NCBI GenBank assembly: GCA_038323655.1
Contig: JBBQHE010000057.1
Span: 1 to 20,548, forward strand
Direction of reading: 5' to 3'
DNA length: 20,548 nucleotides
From: Humitalea sp038323655
GTDB taxonomy: Bacteria > Pseudomonadota > Alphaproteobacteria > Acetobacterales > Acetobacteraceae
In this document: piece by piece, positions 7,278 to 14,178 of the stretch
Layout of the letters: every line of letters begins with the position of its first letter
How positions within the stretch are numbered: the first letter of the stretch is position 1
Notes under the pieces: model-generated
Database searches by the model: none
What the model was told of the DNA's origin: nothing
The model's input: the letters and a program-made list of their open reading frames with translations, nothing else
Made by a program: the position numbers and the translations under genes

Positions 7278-7937
7278 TTGACCTGGACGAGTTTCCTGCG
7301 GGACGGGCGGGAGTTCCTGCCCATCCTGGCGCAGGGGGTGTGGGTCACCATCGCGGTGACGATCTGCGCGTTGCTGCTGTCGACCGCACTCGGCATCGTC
7401 TGGGCGCTGATGCGCACCTCCGGCAAGCGCTGGCTGGAATGGCCGGCGATGATCTTCACCAACACGATCCGCGGCATCCCGATCCTGGTGCAGCTGTTCT
7501 ACATCTATTTCGTGCTGCCCGAGTTCGGTGTGGACCTGAATGCCTTCCAGGCCGGCGTGATCGGGCTCGGCGTCGCCTATTCCGCCTACATGGGCGAAGT
7601 GTTCCGCGCCGGCATCCTGGCCGTGGATGCCGGCACGATCGAGGCCGCGGAAAGCCTGGGCATGACCCGGGCGCGCATCCTGTCGCGCGTGGTGTTGCCG
7701 CAGGCGGTGCGGATCGTGCTGCCGCCCTATGGCAACAACCTGATCATGCTGTTGAAGGATTCATCGCAGGCCAGCGTCATCACCGTGGCCGAACTCTCGA
7801 CCCAGGCCCGGCTCATCGCCTCCTCCACCTTCAAGAACCAGGAGGTCTGGACCATGGCGGCCCTGCTGTATCTCTGCCTGTCGATCCCGCTGATCATCCT
7901 GGTCGCGCGGCTGGAAAAGACGTTCGGCCGGCGATGA
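7278..7937 (+). CDS. polar amino-acid ABC transporter permease
   Basis: 219 residues, His/Glu/Gln/Arg-type permease of the inner membrane. Hydrophobic segments include about 22-46, 58-80, 92-108 and 192-210. The EAA loop that contacts the ATPase is at 122-153 (EAAESLGMT, then VLPQAVRIVLPPYGN). Only one permease gene is present, so the channel is probably a homodimer. The start is odd: the frame has no ATG or GTG near its beginning and appears to use TTG 7278, without a clear Shine-Dalgarno. An ATG at 7264, coupled to the stop of the binding-protein gene, reads MSTQP and then stops at 7279, out of frame with the permease. Either TTG is used by reinitiation, or a small indel or sequencing error separates the original start from the gene. 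The 3' end overlaps the ATPase start by 4 bp. Confidence 0.9.
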   Translation: MTWTSFLRDGREFLPILAQGVWVTIAVTICALLLSTALGIVWALMRTSGKRWLEWPAMIFTNTIRGIPILVQLFYIYFVLPEFGVDLNAFQAGVIGLGVAYSAYMGEVFRAGILAVDAGTIEAAESLGMTRARILSRVVLPQAVRIVLPPYGNNLIMLLKDSSQASVITVAELSTQARLIASSTFKNQEVWTMAALLYLCLSIPLIILVARLEKTFGRR

Positions 7938-8668
7938 TCGAGATCGACCGCCTGGAGAAATCCTTCGGCAGCAACCGCGTGCTGGACGGCATCTCGCTGC
8001 AGGTCCGGCAGGGCCAGGTGGTCTGCATCATCGGGCCTTCCGGTTCGGGCAAGTCCACGCTGCTGCGCTGCGTGAACGGGCTGGAATCCTACGAGGGCGG
8101 CGAGGTGCGCGTGCTGGGCCAGCGGGTGGACCGCAGCCGGCCCGAAATCCGCAGCGTCCGCCGCCAGGTGACGATGGTGTTCCAGCGCTTCAACCTCTTC
8201 CCGCACCGCACGGCGTTGGAAAATGTCACCGAGGGCCCGATCCATGCCGCCGGCGAAAGCCGCGCCTCGGCCGAGGCGCACGCGCATGAACTGCTCGCGC
8301 GCGTCGGGCTCACGGGCAAGGAGAGCGCCTATCCGTCGCAACTGTCCGGCGGCCAGCAGCAGCGGGTCGCCATCGCCCGCGCGCTGGCCATGCGGCCCCG
8401 CGCCGTGCTGTTCGACGAACCGACCAGCGCGCTCGACCCCGAATTGGTGGGCGAGGTGTTGACCGTGATGCGCGACCTGGCGCGCGAAGGGATGACCATG
8501 GCCGTCGTGACGCATGAGATGGGTTTTGCGCGCGAGGTCGCGGACCATGTGGTCTTCATGGACCGCGGCCGCGTGGTCGAGGAAGGTCGTCCCGCCGAGC
8601 TGCTAACCGCCCCGCGTGAGCCGCGCACCCAGGACTTCCTGCGTCGCGTCCTGCGCCCGCTGGACTAG
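7934..8668 (+). CDS. polar amino-acid ABC transporter ATP-binding protein
   Basis: 244 residues, the standard length for this subfamily. ATG 7934 overlaps the permease stop (ATGA). Walker A GPSGSGKST at 34-42, Q-loop Q84 in MVFQRFNLFPH, ABC signature LSGGQQQR at 137-144, Walker B AVLFDEP at 157-163 and the switch histidine H194 in VVTHEM are intact. The NLFPH string and the closing pattern GRVVEEG...F are typical of GlnQ/HisP-type importers. It powers uptake by the preceding permease and binding protein. The next gene follows after 2 bp, so the flavin oxidase belongs to the same transcript. Confidence 0.95.
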   Translation: MIEIDRLEKSFGSNRVLDGISLQVRQGQVVCIIGPSGSGKSTLLRCVNGLESYEGGEVRVLGQRVDRSRPEIRSVRRQVTMVFQRFNLFPHRTALENVTEGPIHAAGESRASAEAHAHELLARVGLTGKESAYPSQLSGGQQQRVAIARALAMRPRAVLFDEPTSALDPELVGEVLTVMRDLAREGMTMAVVTHEMGFAREVADHVVFMDRGRVVEEGRPAELLTAPREPRTQDFLRRVLRPLD

Positions 8669-8670
8669 GC

Positions 8671-9933
8671 ATGCTGCCGCCGAGCCTCTACGCCGAAACC
8701 GCCATCGAGGCCCCCGCCACGCCGTCGCTCGAAGGCGATGCGCGCGCCCACGTCTGCATCATCGGTGGCGGCTTCACCGGCCTGTCCTGCGCGCTGCACC
8801 TGGCCGAGGCCGGGGTGGATGCGTTGCTGATCGAGGCCGAGGCACCTGGCTGGGGGGCTTCGGGGCGCAACGGCGGCCAGGTGAACCCCGGCCTGAAGCC
8901 CGACCCGGACCAGGTCGTGGCCGAGCATGGCGAGGATCTGGGTGGCCGGATGCTGGCGCTGTCCTATGGCGCGCCCGACGCGGTGTTCGCGCTGATCCGC
9001 CGCCACCAGATCCAGTGCGAAGCGCGGCAGGACGGCACCATCCGCGCCGCCAACGGACCGCGACATGCCGAGGCCGTGCGCCGCACCGCTGAACAATGCG
9101 CAAGACGCGGCGGCCCGGTCGAATTCCTGGACGCCGCCGCCATCGCCCGGCTGACGGGCACCGGGCGCTACGCCGCCGCCATGCTCGACCGACGCGGCGG
9201 CGATGTGCAGCCGCTGTCCTATGCGCGGGGCCTTGCGCGGGCGGCGATGCAGCTTGGCGCGCGCATCCATGGCGGCACGCCGGCCACCGCGCTGGAACCG
9301 GCGCCACAGGGCTGGCGGGTCACCACGCCGCGGGGCGCGATTGCCGCCGAACATGTCGTGCTGGCGACCAATGGCTACACCGGCGACCTCTGGCCCGGGC
9401 TGCGTCAGAGCGTGGTGCCGGTGTTCAGTTCCATTGCCGCCACGGCGCCGCTCGATGCCGGGGTGGCGGCGCGCATCATGCCGCTGCGGGCCTCGCTGTA
9501 TGAGGCCGGCAACATCACCGTCTATTATCGGCTCGACCGGCAGAACCGCCTGCTGATGGGGGGAAGGGGGCCGCAACGCCCGATCGGCGACACGCGCCCC
9601 ATCCGCTACCTGATGGACCATGCCCGACATCTCTGGCCCGCATTGGCCGGTGTCGCCTGGACGCATGGCTGGAACGGCCAGCTCGCCATGACCAAGGACC
9701 ATTACCCCCACCTGCACGAACCGGCGCCGGGACTGCTGGCGGCACTCGGCTACAACGGGCGCGGGGTCGCGATGGGCACGGCGATGGGCCGGCAGATGGC
9801 GCTTCGTATCTTGGGCCAGGCCGTGGACATGCCCGTCACGCCGATCCGCCCCATCCCGTTCCATCGGTTCTGGCGCCTGGGCGTGGCAGCCAGGATCATC
9901 GAGGGCCGCGCCCGTGACCGCCTGGGGCTGTGA
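8671..9933 (+). CDS. DAO-family FAD-dependent oxidoreductase (PuuB/glycine-oxidase-like)
   Basis: 420 residues, ATG 8671, 2 bp after the ATPase stop. The N-terminal Rossmann motif is at 27-55 (CIIGGGFTGLSCALHLAEAG, with acidic residue E55 binding the ribose), followed by GASGRNGGQ at 62-70, which is typical of the gamma-glutamylputrescine oxidase-like branch of DAO enzymes. A second FAD-contacting region occurs at the C-terminus (LGYNGRGVAMGTAMGR). Enzymes of this family oxidise amines or amino acids to imines, reducing FAD and usually O2. No signal peptide is seen, so it should be cytosolic. Co-transcription with a polar amino-acid importer suggests that it oxidises the imported compound. 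Substrate unknown. Confidence 0.9.
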   Translation: MLPPSLYAETAIEAPATPSLEGDARAHVCIIGGGFTGLSCALHLAEAGVDALLIEAEAPGWGASGRNGGQVNPGLKPDPDQVVAEHGEDLGGRMLALSYGAPDAVFALIRRHQIQCEARQDGTIRAANGPRHAEAVRRTAEQCARRGGPVEFLDAAAIARLTGTGRYAAAMLDRRGGDVQPLSYARGLARAAMQLGARIHGGTPATALEPAPQGWRVTTPRGAIAAEHVVLATNGYTGDLWPGLRQSVVPVFSSIAATAPLDAGVAARIMPLRASLYEAGNITVYYRLDRQNRLLMGGRGPQRPIGDTRPIRYLMDHARHLWPALAGVAWTHGWNGQLAMTKDHYPHLHEPAPGLLAALGYNGRGVAMGTAMGRQMALRILGQAVDMPVTPIRPIPFHRFWRLGVAARIIEGRARDRLGL

Positions 9934-9953
9934 CGGCCACAGGGCGCAGGCTT

Positions 9954-9969
9954 GGGGCTACCCCGCCCC
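9954..9969. terminator. weak hairpin between convergent genes
   Basis: GGGGC (9954-9958) and GCCCC (9965-9969) form a 5-bp stem with a 6-nt loop across the 24-bp convergent gap between the flavin oxidase and SulP stops. It is short and lacks a T-run in either direction, so this is tentative. Confidence 0.2.
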
Positions 9970-11739
9970 TTGCGCGACGACGCAGGGCGCGCCCGGCCGC
10001 GTGCTGGCCATGGCTGCGGCCTCTGGAGCGGCGCCCAGGGCGCGCACGGCCTCGAACTGCGAGAGAAACACGCGGCCCTTGAAGTGCTCGAAGAAGTCCG
10101 ACCGCTTCAGCGCATCCATCACCGGCCCCTTCACCTCCGACAGGTGGAAGCCGACGCCGGCCGCCCCCAGGCGGTCGGCGATGGCTGCGAGGCTTTCGAG
10201 CGCGCTGGCATCGATCAGGTTTACCGCCGGGCACATCAGCACGACCTGCCGCAGGGCGGGCCGCGCCGCGACCTCGGCGTAGATGCGGTCTTCCAACGCG
10301 CGGGCATTGGCGAAGTACAGGCTTTCATCCACCCGCAGCGACAGGATGGCGGGGTCGGTGATCACCGCATGCCGGTCCACGTTGCGGAAATGCTCGGTGC
10401 CCGGCACCTGGCCCACGATCGCCATGTGCGGCGTGCTGGTGCGCCACAGGAACAGCAGCAGCGACAGCGCCACGCCGGCGACGATGCCCGCCTCCACACC
10501 GACGAACAGAACCAGCAGGATGGTGGTGGCCATCGCCGCGAAATCCGGCTTGGAATAGGCCCAGGTGCGGCGGATGGCCTTGACGTCCACGAGCGACAGC
10601 ACCGCCACGATGATCGTCGCCGCCAGCACCGCCTGCGGTAGGAAGCGGAACAGCGGCGTCAGGAACAGCGTGGCGGCCAGGATGCCGAGCGCGGTGATCG
10701 CACCGGCCAGCGGCGTCTGCGCGCCGGCGTCGAAATTCACCACCGATCGCGCGAAGCCGCCCGTCACCGGAAAACCGCCCGACAGGGCTGCGGCGATGTT
10801 GGACGTGCCCAGGCCCACGAGTTCCTGGTTGGCCTCGATGCGCTGGCGCCGCTTGGCGGCCAGCGTCTGCGCGACCGAGACGGATTCCACGAAGCCCACC
10901 AGGCTGATCAGCAGGGCCGCCGGCAGCAGTTGCACCCACAGATCGGCGTCGAACACCGGCCATGCGAAGGGCGGCAGGCCGGCGGGGATGTCGCCCACGA
11001 TCTTCACGCCCTGGCGGTCCAGGCCGAAGCCGAGCACAAGAAGAATGGAGACCACGATGGCGGCGAGCGGCCCCGCCTTGGCCAGCAGATCGGCGAGGCG
11101 TGGCGCGAGGCCAAGCCCGATCAGGCGGGGCTTCAACTGCCGGCGCACCCAGAACAGGAACGCCACCGCGCTGACGCCAATGAGCAGCGTGAAGATATTG
11201 GTCGCGCTGAACTGGCCGAGGATGCCCTCGACCATCCGGGGCAGCGTGTCGCCCTCCGCGCGGATGCCGAGGATGTGCTTGAGCTGGCTGGCTGCGATCA
11301 GGATGCCCGATGCGGTGATGAAGCCCGAGATGACGGGATGGCTCAGGAAATTCGCGAGGAAGCCCAGCCGCAGCACCGCCATGGCGATCAGGATCAGCCC
11401 CGACAGGAAGGCCAGCGTCACCGCCGCGGCAAGATAGGCGGCCGTGCCCTGCGCCGCGATCGGCGCGAGGGCCGCGGCCGTCATCAGCGACACCACGGCC
11501 ACCGGCCCCACCGCCAGCGTGCGGCTGCTACCGAAGACGGCATAGGCGACCAGCGGCAGGATCGAGGCATACAGCCCGACAACAGGCGGCAGCCCGGCGA
11601 GCATGGCGTAGGCGAGGCTCTGCGGCACCAACATGATGGTCACGATCACCGCGGCGAAGACGTCGGCTGCAAGCGCGTCGCGGGTGATCTGCCGTGCCCA
11701 TCCCAGGATGGGAAACAGGCGTTGCAGGCGCGTGGTCAT
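9958..11739 (-). CDS. SulP-family anion permease with STAS domain
   Basis: 593 residues from ATG 11739. The membrane domain begins with the family signature around LVPQSLAYAMLAGLPPVVGLYAS, then many hydrophobic segments to about residue 430. Residues about 455-570 form a STAS domain with the conserved MCPAVNLIDASALESL loop. SulP proteins move sulfate, bicarbonate or other anions across the inner membrane. Here the gene is last in the reactive-sulfur operon, 16 bp after the persulfide dioxygenase gene, so export of sulfite or sulfate is the likely job (inference from context). GAGG about 11 nt before ATG 11739 supports this start; an in-frame ATG at 11766 would overlap the previous gene and has no ribosome binding site. 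Confidence 0.9.
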   Translation of the reverse strand: MTTRLQRLFPILGWARQITRDALAADVFAAVIVTIMLVPQSLAYAMLAGLPPVVGLYASILPLVAYAVFGSSRTLAVGPVAVVSLMTAAALAPIAAQGTAAYLAAAVTLAFLSGLILIAMAVLRLGFLANFLSHPVISGFITASGILIAASQLKHILGIRAEGDTLPRMVEGILGQFSATNIFTLLIGVSAVAFLFWVRRQLKPRLIGLGLAPRLADLLAKAGPLAAIVVSILLVLGFGLDRQGVKIVGDIPAGLPPFAWPVFDADLWVQLLPAALLISLVGFVESVSVAQTLAAKRRQRIEANQELVGLGTSNIAAALSGGFPVTGGFARSVVNFDAGAQTPLAGAITALGILAATLFLTPLFRFLPQAVLAATIIVAVLSLVDVKAIRRTWAYSKPDFAAMATTILLVLFVGVEAGIVAGVALSLLLFLWRTSTPHMAIVGQVPGTEHFRNVDRHAVITDPAILSLRVDESLYFANARALEDRIYAEVAARPALRQVVLMCPAVNLIDASALESLAAIADRLGAAGVGFHLSEVKGPVMDALKRSDFFEHFKGRVFLSQFEAVRALGAAPEAAAMASTRPGAPCVVAQGAG

Positions 11740-11755
11740 GCAAGGCCGCGCCTCG

Positions 11756-12649
11756 TCACAACGCATTCACCGGCAATTTCAGGAAAACGCGGCCGCTGTC
11801 ATCGGGCGGCGGCAAGGCGCCGGCACGCATGTTCACCTGCAGCGATGGCAGGATCAGCCGCGGCATGCTGAGCGTCGCGTCACGCGCCTGGCGCATGGCG
11901 ACGAAGGCATCCTCGGTGACGCCCTGGCCCACGTGGATGTTCTCCGCGCGCTCTGCCGCCACGGTCGTCTCCCAGGCGATGTCACGCCCGTTCGGCCCGT
12001 AGTCGTGGCACATGAACAGACGCGTTTCGGCCGGCAGGGACAGGACGCGCTGGATGGAACGGAACAGCGTGCGGGCATCACCGCCCGGAAAGTCGGCGCG
12101 GGCCGATCCGCCATCGGGCATGAACAGCGTGTCGCCCACAAAGGCGGCATCGCCGACCACATGCGTCATGCAGGCCGGCGTGTGGCCGGGCGTATGCAGC
12201 GCGAAGGCGGCCATGCCGCCGATCGCATAGGTGTCGCCATCCTTGAACAGCCGGTCGAACTGGCTGCCGTCGCGGCGGAACTCGGTGCCCTCATTGAAGA
12301 CCTTGCCGAAGACGTCCTGCACGACGGTGATCTGCTCGCCAATGCCGATCCTGCCGCCGAGCTCGCGCTGGAGATAGGGCGCGGCGGAAAGATGATCGGC
12401 GTGGACATGCGTCTCGATCAGCCATTCCAGGCGCAAGCCATGCGCCTTGATGTGGGCGATGATCGCGTTGGCCGAAGCCTGCGTGATGCGACCGGCTGCG
12501 TAGTCCAGGTCCAGGACGGAATCGAACACCGCACAGGCCGCCGAGGCAGGGTCCTTCACGATGTAGCTGATGGTATTGGTGGCCGCGTCGAAGAAGGCCG
12601 TGACTTCCGGCTTGATCGACAGGTCGACGCGATGCGGGATGGCGGTCAT
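11756..12649 (-). CDS. ETHE1/Blh-like persulfide dioxygenase (MBL fold)
   Basis: 297 residues from ATG 12649, with GAGGAGA 6 nt upstream. Metallo-beta-lactamase metal motif HVHADH at 81-86, H156 in HTPGH, D173 in GDTLF and H215 in CHDYG. By family comparison H81, H156 and D173 should bind the single iron of persulfide dioxygenases, which oxidise glutathione persulfide with O2 to sulfite. The string FMPDGGSARADFPGGDA matches the branch found beside BigR-type regulators, including Blh. No rhodanese or DUF442 domain is fused at either end, unlike some Blh proteins; the protein starts directly with the MBL domain. Its place between YeeE/YedE transporters and SulP supports a role in sulfide/persulfide detoxification. 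Confidence 0.88.
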   Translation of the reverse strand: MTAIPHRVDLSIKPEVTAFFDAATNTISYIVKDPASAACAVFDSVLDLDYAAGRITQASANAIIAHIKAHGLRLEWLIETHVHADHLSAAPYLQRELGGRIGIGEQITVVQDVFGKVFNEGTEFRRDGSQFDRLFKDGDTYAIGGMAAFALHTPGHTPACMTHVVGDAAFVGDTLFMPDGGSARADFPGGDARTLFRSIQRVLSLPAETRLFMCHDYGPNGRDIAWETTVAAERAENIHVGQGVTEDAFVAMRQARDATLSMPRLILPSLQVNMRAGALPPPDDSGRVFLKLPVNAL

Positions 12650-12671
12650 GGCTGCTCTCCTCTCGATTGGT

Positions 12672-13127
12672 TCAGGGCCGCGGCATGGCCGCCGCCTGCC
12701 CCGCCGGGCGATCGGCGAGCCACCGCGCCGCCGCCATGCCCAGCAGCATGGCAGCGACGAACAGCAGGGCCGCCGTGCCGCCGGTGCCGAGCGCGGTGAA
12801 GGCCGGGCCGGGGCAAAAACCCGCAAGGCCCCAGCCTATGCCAAAGATCGCGGGGCCGGCCAGGATGCGCGCGTCGATCTCGGTCGACGTCGGCAGATGG
12901 AATTTCTCGGCGAAGATCGGCTGCGCGCGCCGCAGCACCAGGCGGAAGCCGGCGAAGGTGACGGCGATGGCGCCGGCCATGACGAAGGCAAGGCTCGGGT
13001 CCCAGCCGCCGGTCGGGATGGCGGCGAGGTCGAGGAAGTTCAGCACCTTCGCCGGATCGGCCATGCCGGCGATGACGAGGCCGAGCCCGAAGACCAGGCC
13101 GATTGCGAATTGCACCAGGATCGACAT
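12672..13127 (-). CDS. YeeE/YedE-family sulfur transporter, second half-subunit
   Basis: 151 residues from ATG 13127 (TGAGG 6-7 nt upstream). A GTG at 13139, overlapping the previous stop by 4 bp, is an alternative that adds 4 residues. Hydrophobic throughout, with the family strings GLVIAGMADPAKVLNFLD at 14-33, GWDPSLAFVM at 41-50 and GFCPGPA at 103-109, where C105 is the conserved cysteine. YeeE/YedE proteins carry thiosulfate or related reduced sulfur through cysteine relays in the inner membrane. This and the preceding gene correspond to the two halves of a full-length YeeE and presumably pair. It lies 22 bp ahead of the persulfide dioxygenase gene. Confidence 0.88.
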   Translation of the reverse strand: MSILVQFAIGLVFGLGLVIAGMADPAKVLNFLDLAAIPTGGWDPSLAFVMAGAIAVTFAGFRLVLRRAQPIFAEKFHLPTSTEIDARILAGPAIFGIGWGLAGFCPGPAFTALGTGGTAALLFVAAMLLGMAAARWLADRPAGQAAAMPRP

Positions 13128-13135
13128 GGCGGGCC

Positions 13136-13564
13136 TCACAGCAGGTGGCGGGTCACGAAGACGGTCAGCATGGCGGTCGCCATGAAGGTGAGTGTCGCAA
13201 CCATGGAGCGCACCGACAGCCGCGACAGGCCGCAGACGCCATGGCCCGACGTGCAGCCGTTGCCCCAGACCGCGCCGAAGCCGACCAGCAGCCCGGCGAG
13301 GGCCAGGACCGCAGGCCCGGCCGCGATGCTGGGCACCGGGACGCTCCCGCTGGCCAGCAGCACCGCCAGCGGTGCGGCCACGATGCCCAGGATGAAGGCC
13401 AGGCGCCCGGCAAATTCACCATCGGCATAGGGCGGCAACAACCGCACCGCAATGCCGCTGACGCCAGCGATGCGCCCTTGGGCGGCCATGAGCATGACGG
13501 CCGACGCGCCGATCAGCGCGCCGCCCAGAAGCGACGCCACCGGGGTGAAATCGGTGGCCGGCAT
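13136..13564 (-). CDS. YeeE/YedE-family sulfur transporter, first half-subunit
   Basis: 142 residues from ATG 13564, 1 bp after the DUF2892 stop. Four to five hydrophobic segments. The signature GNGCTSGHGVCG at 101-112 places C104 and C111 in the positions conserved for relaying sulfur species. Together with the next gene it forms a split two-subunit transporter of the kind found in BigR-regulated operons. Direction of transport in the cell is not settled for the split forms; import of reduced sulfur to the cytosolic dioxygenase is the simplest reading. The open frame continues upstream to 13777, but that part is out-of-frame sequence of DUF2892. Confidence 0.88.
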   Translation of the reverse strand: MPATDFTPVASLLGGALIGASAVMLMAAQGRIAGVSGIAVRLLPPYADGEFAGRLAFILGIVAAPLAVLLASGSVPVPSIAAGPAVLALAGLLVGFGAVWGNGCTSGHGVCGLSRLSVRSMVATLTFMATAMLTVFVTRHLL

Positions 13565-13565
13565 G

Positions 13566-13784
13566 TCAGGCGCGGCCGATCGCGCAGGTGCGGATGCCAA
13601 AGAGCATGTATGCGGGGCAGACGCGGAAGACGGCGGTGCCGAAGAGCACGGCACCGACCGCGACCACGGCGAAGCGCCAGGCGCCAAGCGGGGCGAACAG
13701 GCCCGGCAGGACGAAGGGCAGGACGAGCAGCACCGCGCCGAGCACGAAGCGGGCGGCGCGATCGCGTGAACCGACATTGATCAT
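13566..13784 (-). CDS. DUF2892 (YgaP transmembrane-like) membrane protein
   Basis: 72 residues from ATG 13784 with GGAGG 8 nt upstream. Two hydrophobic helices, about 12-31 and 36-53, and the C-terminal pattern RVCPAYMLFGIRTC (C56, C67) typical of DUF2892. In YgaP this region forms the membrane part attached to a rhodanese domain; here it stands alone. It is the first gene of the five-gene sulfur operon, and its start lies 61 bp from the divergent repressor start. Role unknown; handling or anchoring of sulfur carriers at the membrane is a guess from context. Confidence 0.82.
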   Translation of the reverse strand: MINVGSRDRAARFVLGAVLLVLPFVLPGLFAPLGAWRFAVVAVGAVLFGTAVFRVCPAYMLFGIRTCAIGRA

Positions 13785-13809
13785 GATGGGATCCTCCAGC
13801 GGATTGGTG

Positions 13810-13839
13810 TTGCCTTCATATCTGCGTGAATGCTAATAT
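13810..13839 (+). promoter_or_regulatory. candidate promoter of the ArsR-family repressor gene
   Basis: TTGCCT (13810-13815) and TAATAT (13834-13839) are separated by 18 nt, each with 4 of 6 consensus bases. The predicted transcription start falls about 7 nt beyond, at or next to ATG 13846. That fits a leaderless message and the lack of a Shine-Dalgarno before this gene. Confidence 0.45.
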
Positions 13840-13844
13840 GTCAA
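13815..13844 (-). promoter_or_regulatory. candidate promoter of the sulfur operon
   Basis: On the minus strand a perfect TTGACA (13844-13839) and TATGAA (13820-13815) are spaced by 18 nt. Transcription would start about 25 bp before the DUF2892 ATG, leaving room for its GGAGG. The inverted repeat at 13817-13840 covers the whole spacer, so a bound repressor would block it. Confidence 0.55.
13817..13840. promoter_or_regulatory. candidate BigR-type operator (inverted repeat)
   Basis: Arms CATATCTGC (13817-13825) and GCTAATATG (13832-13840) are inverted copies matching at 7 of 9 positions, with a 6-nt spacer. It is the only AT-rich dyad in the 61-bp divergent gap and sits on both candidate promoters. 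ArsR-family repressors typically bind such dyads; binding by the neighbouring protein is inferred. Confidence 0.65.
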
Positions 13845-13845
13845 G

Positions 13846-14178
13846 ATGAAAACAAGCACCAGTGATGACGCTTTCACGGCCATGGAAGCCAAGGCCGATG
13901 AAGCCGCCCGCCTGCTCTCCGCCCTGGCCAATGCCAAGCGGCTGATGGCCCTGTGCCATCTGGTCGAGGGCGAAAAGTCGGTGGGGGACCTGGCGCAGCG
14001 CGTCGGCCTCGCACCCGCGGCCCTGTCGCAGCACCTCGGCCGGATGCGCGACCTGCGCCTGGTGGAAACCAGGCGCGACGGCCAGGCCATCTTCTATCGG
14101 CTGGCCAGCGCCGAGGTGACCGCGATTCTGGAGACGCTCTACCGGCTCTACTGCGCGCCCGCCGCCGAAACAGCCTGA
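13846..14178 (+). CDS. bigR: BigR/SqrR-type ArsR-family persulfide-sensing repressor
   Basis: 110 residues, winged helix-turn-helix. Residues 18-37 (ADEAARLLSALANAKRLMALC) form the first helices, LAPAALSQHLGRMRDLRLV (55-73) the recognition helix region, and RRDGQAIFYRL (76-86) the wing. Cysteines C37 and C103 are 66 residues apart, the same spacing as the redox pair I recall for SqrR (C41/C107) and BigR (C42/C108), which form a polysulfide bridge that releases DNA. These are the only two cysteines. It is divergent from the sulfur operon and should repress both directions through the dyad at 13817-13840. No Shine-Dalgarno precedes ATG 13846. The 3' end overlaps the convergent Rrf2-type regulator gene by 31 bp. 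Confidence 0.87.
   Translation: MKTSTSDDAFTAMEAKADEAARLLSALANAKRLMALCHLVEGEKSVGDLAQRVGLAPAALSQHLGRMRDLRLVETRRDGQAIFYRLASAEVTAILETLYRLYCAPAAETA

Noticed and set aside
8665..9864. 399-codon minus-strand frame opposite the flavin oxidase
   Set aside because: Composition is typical of an antisense shadow; the plus strand has FAD-binding motifs and operon spacing.
12650..12826. Upstream extension of the persulfide dioxygenase frame
   Set aside because: It overlaps the YedE gene in another frame and gives Arg/Pro/Cys-rich sequence; ATG 12649 has a good ribosome binding site.
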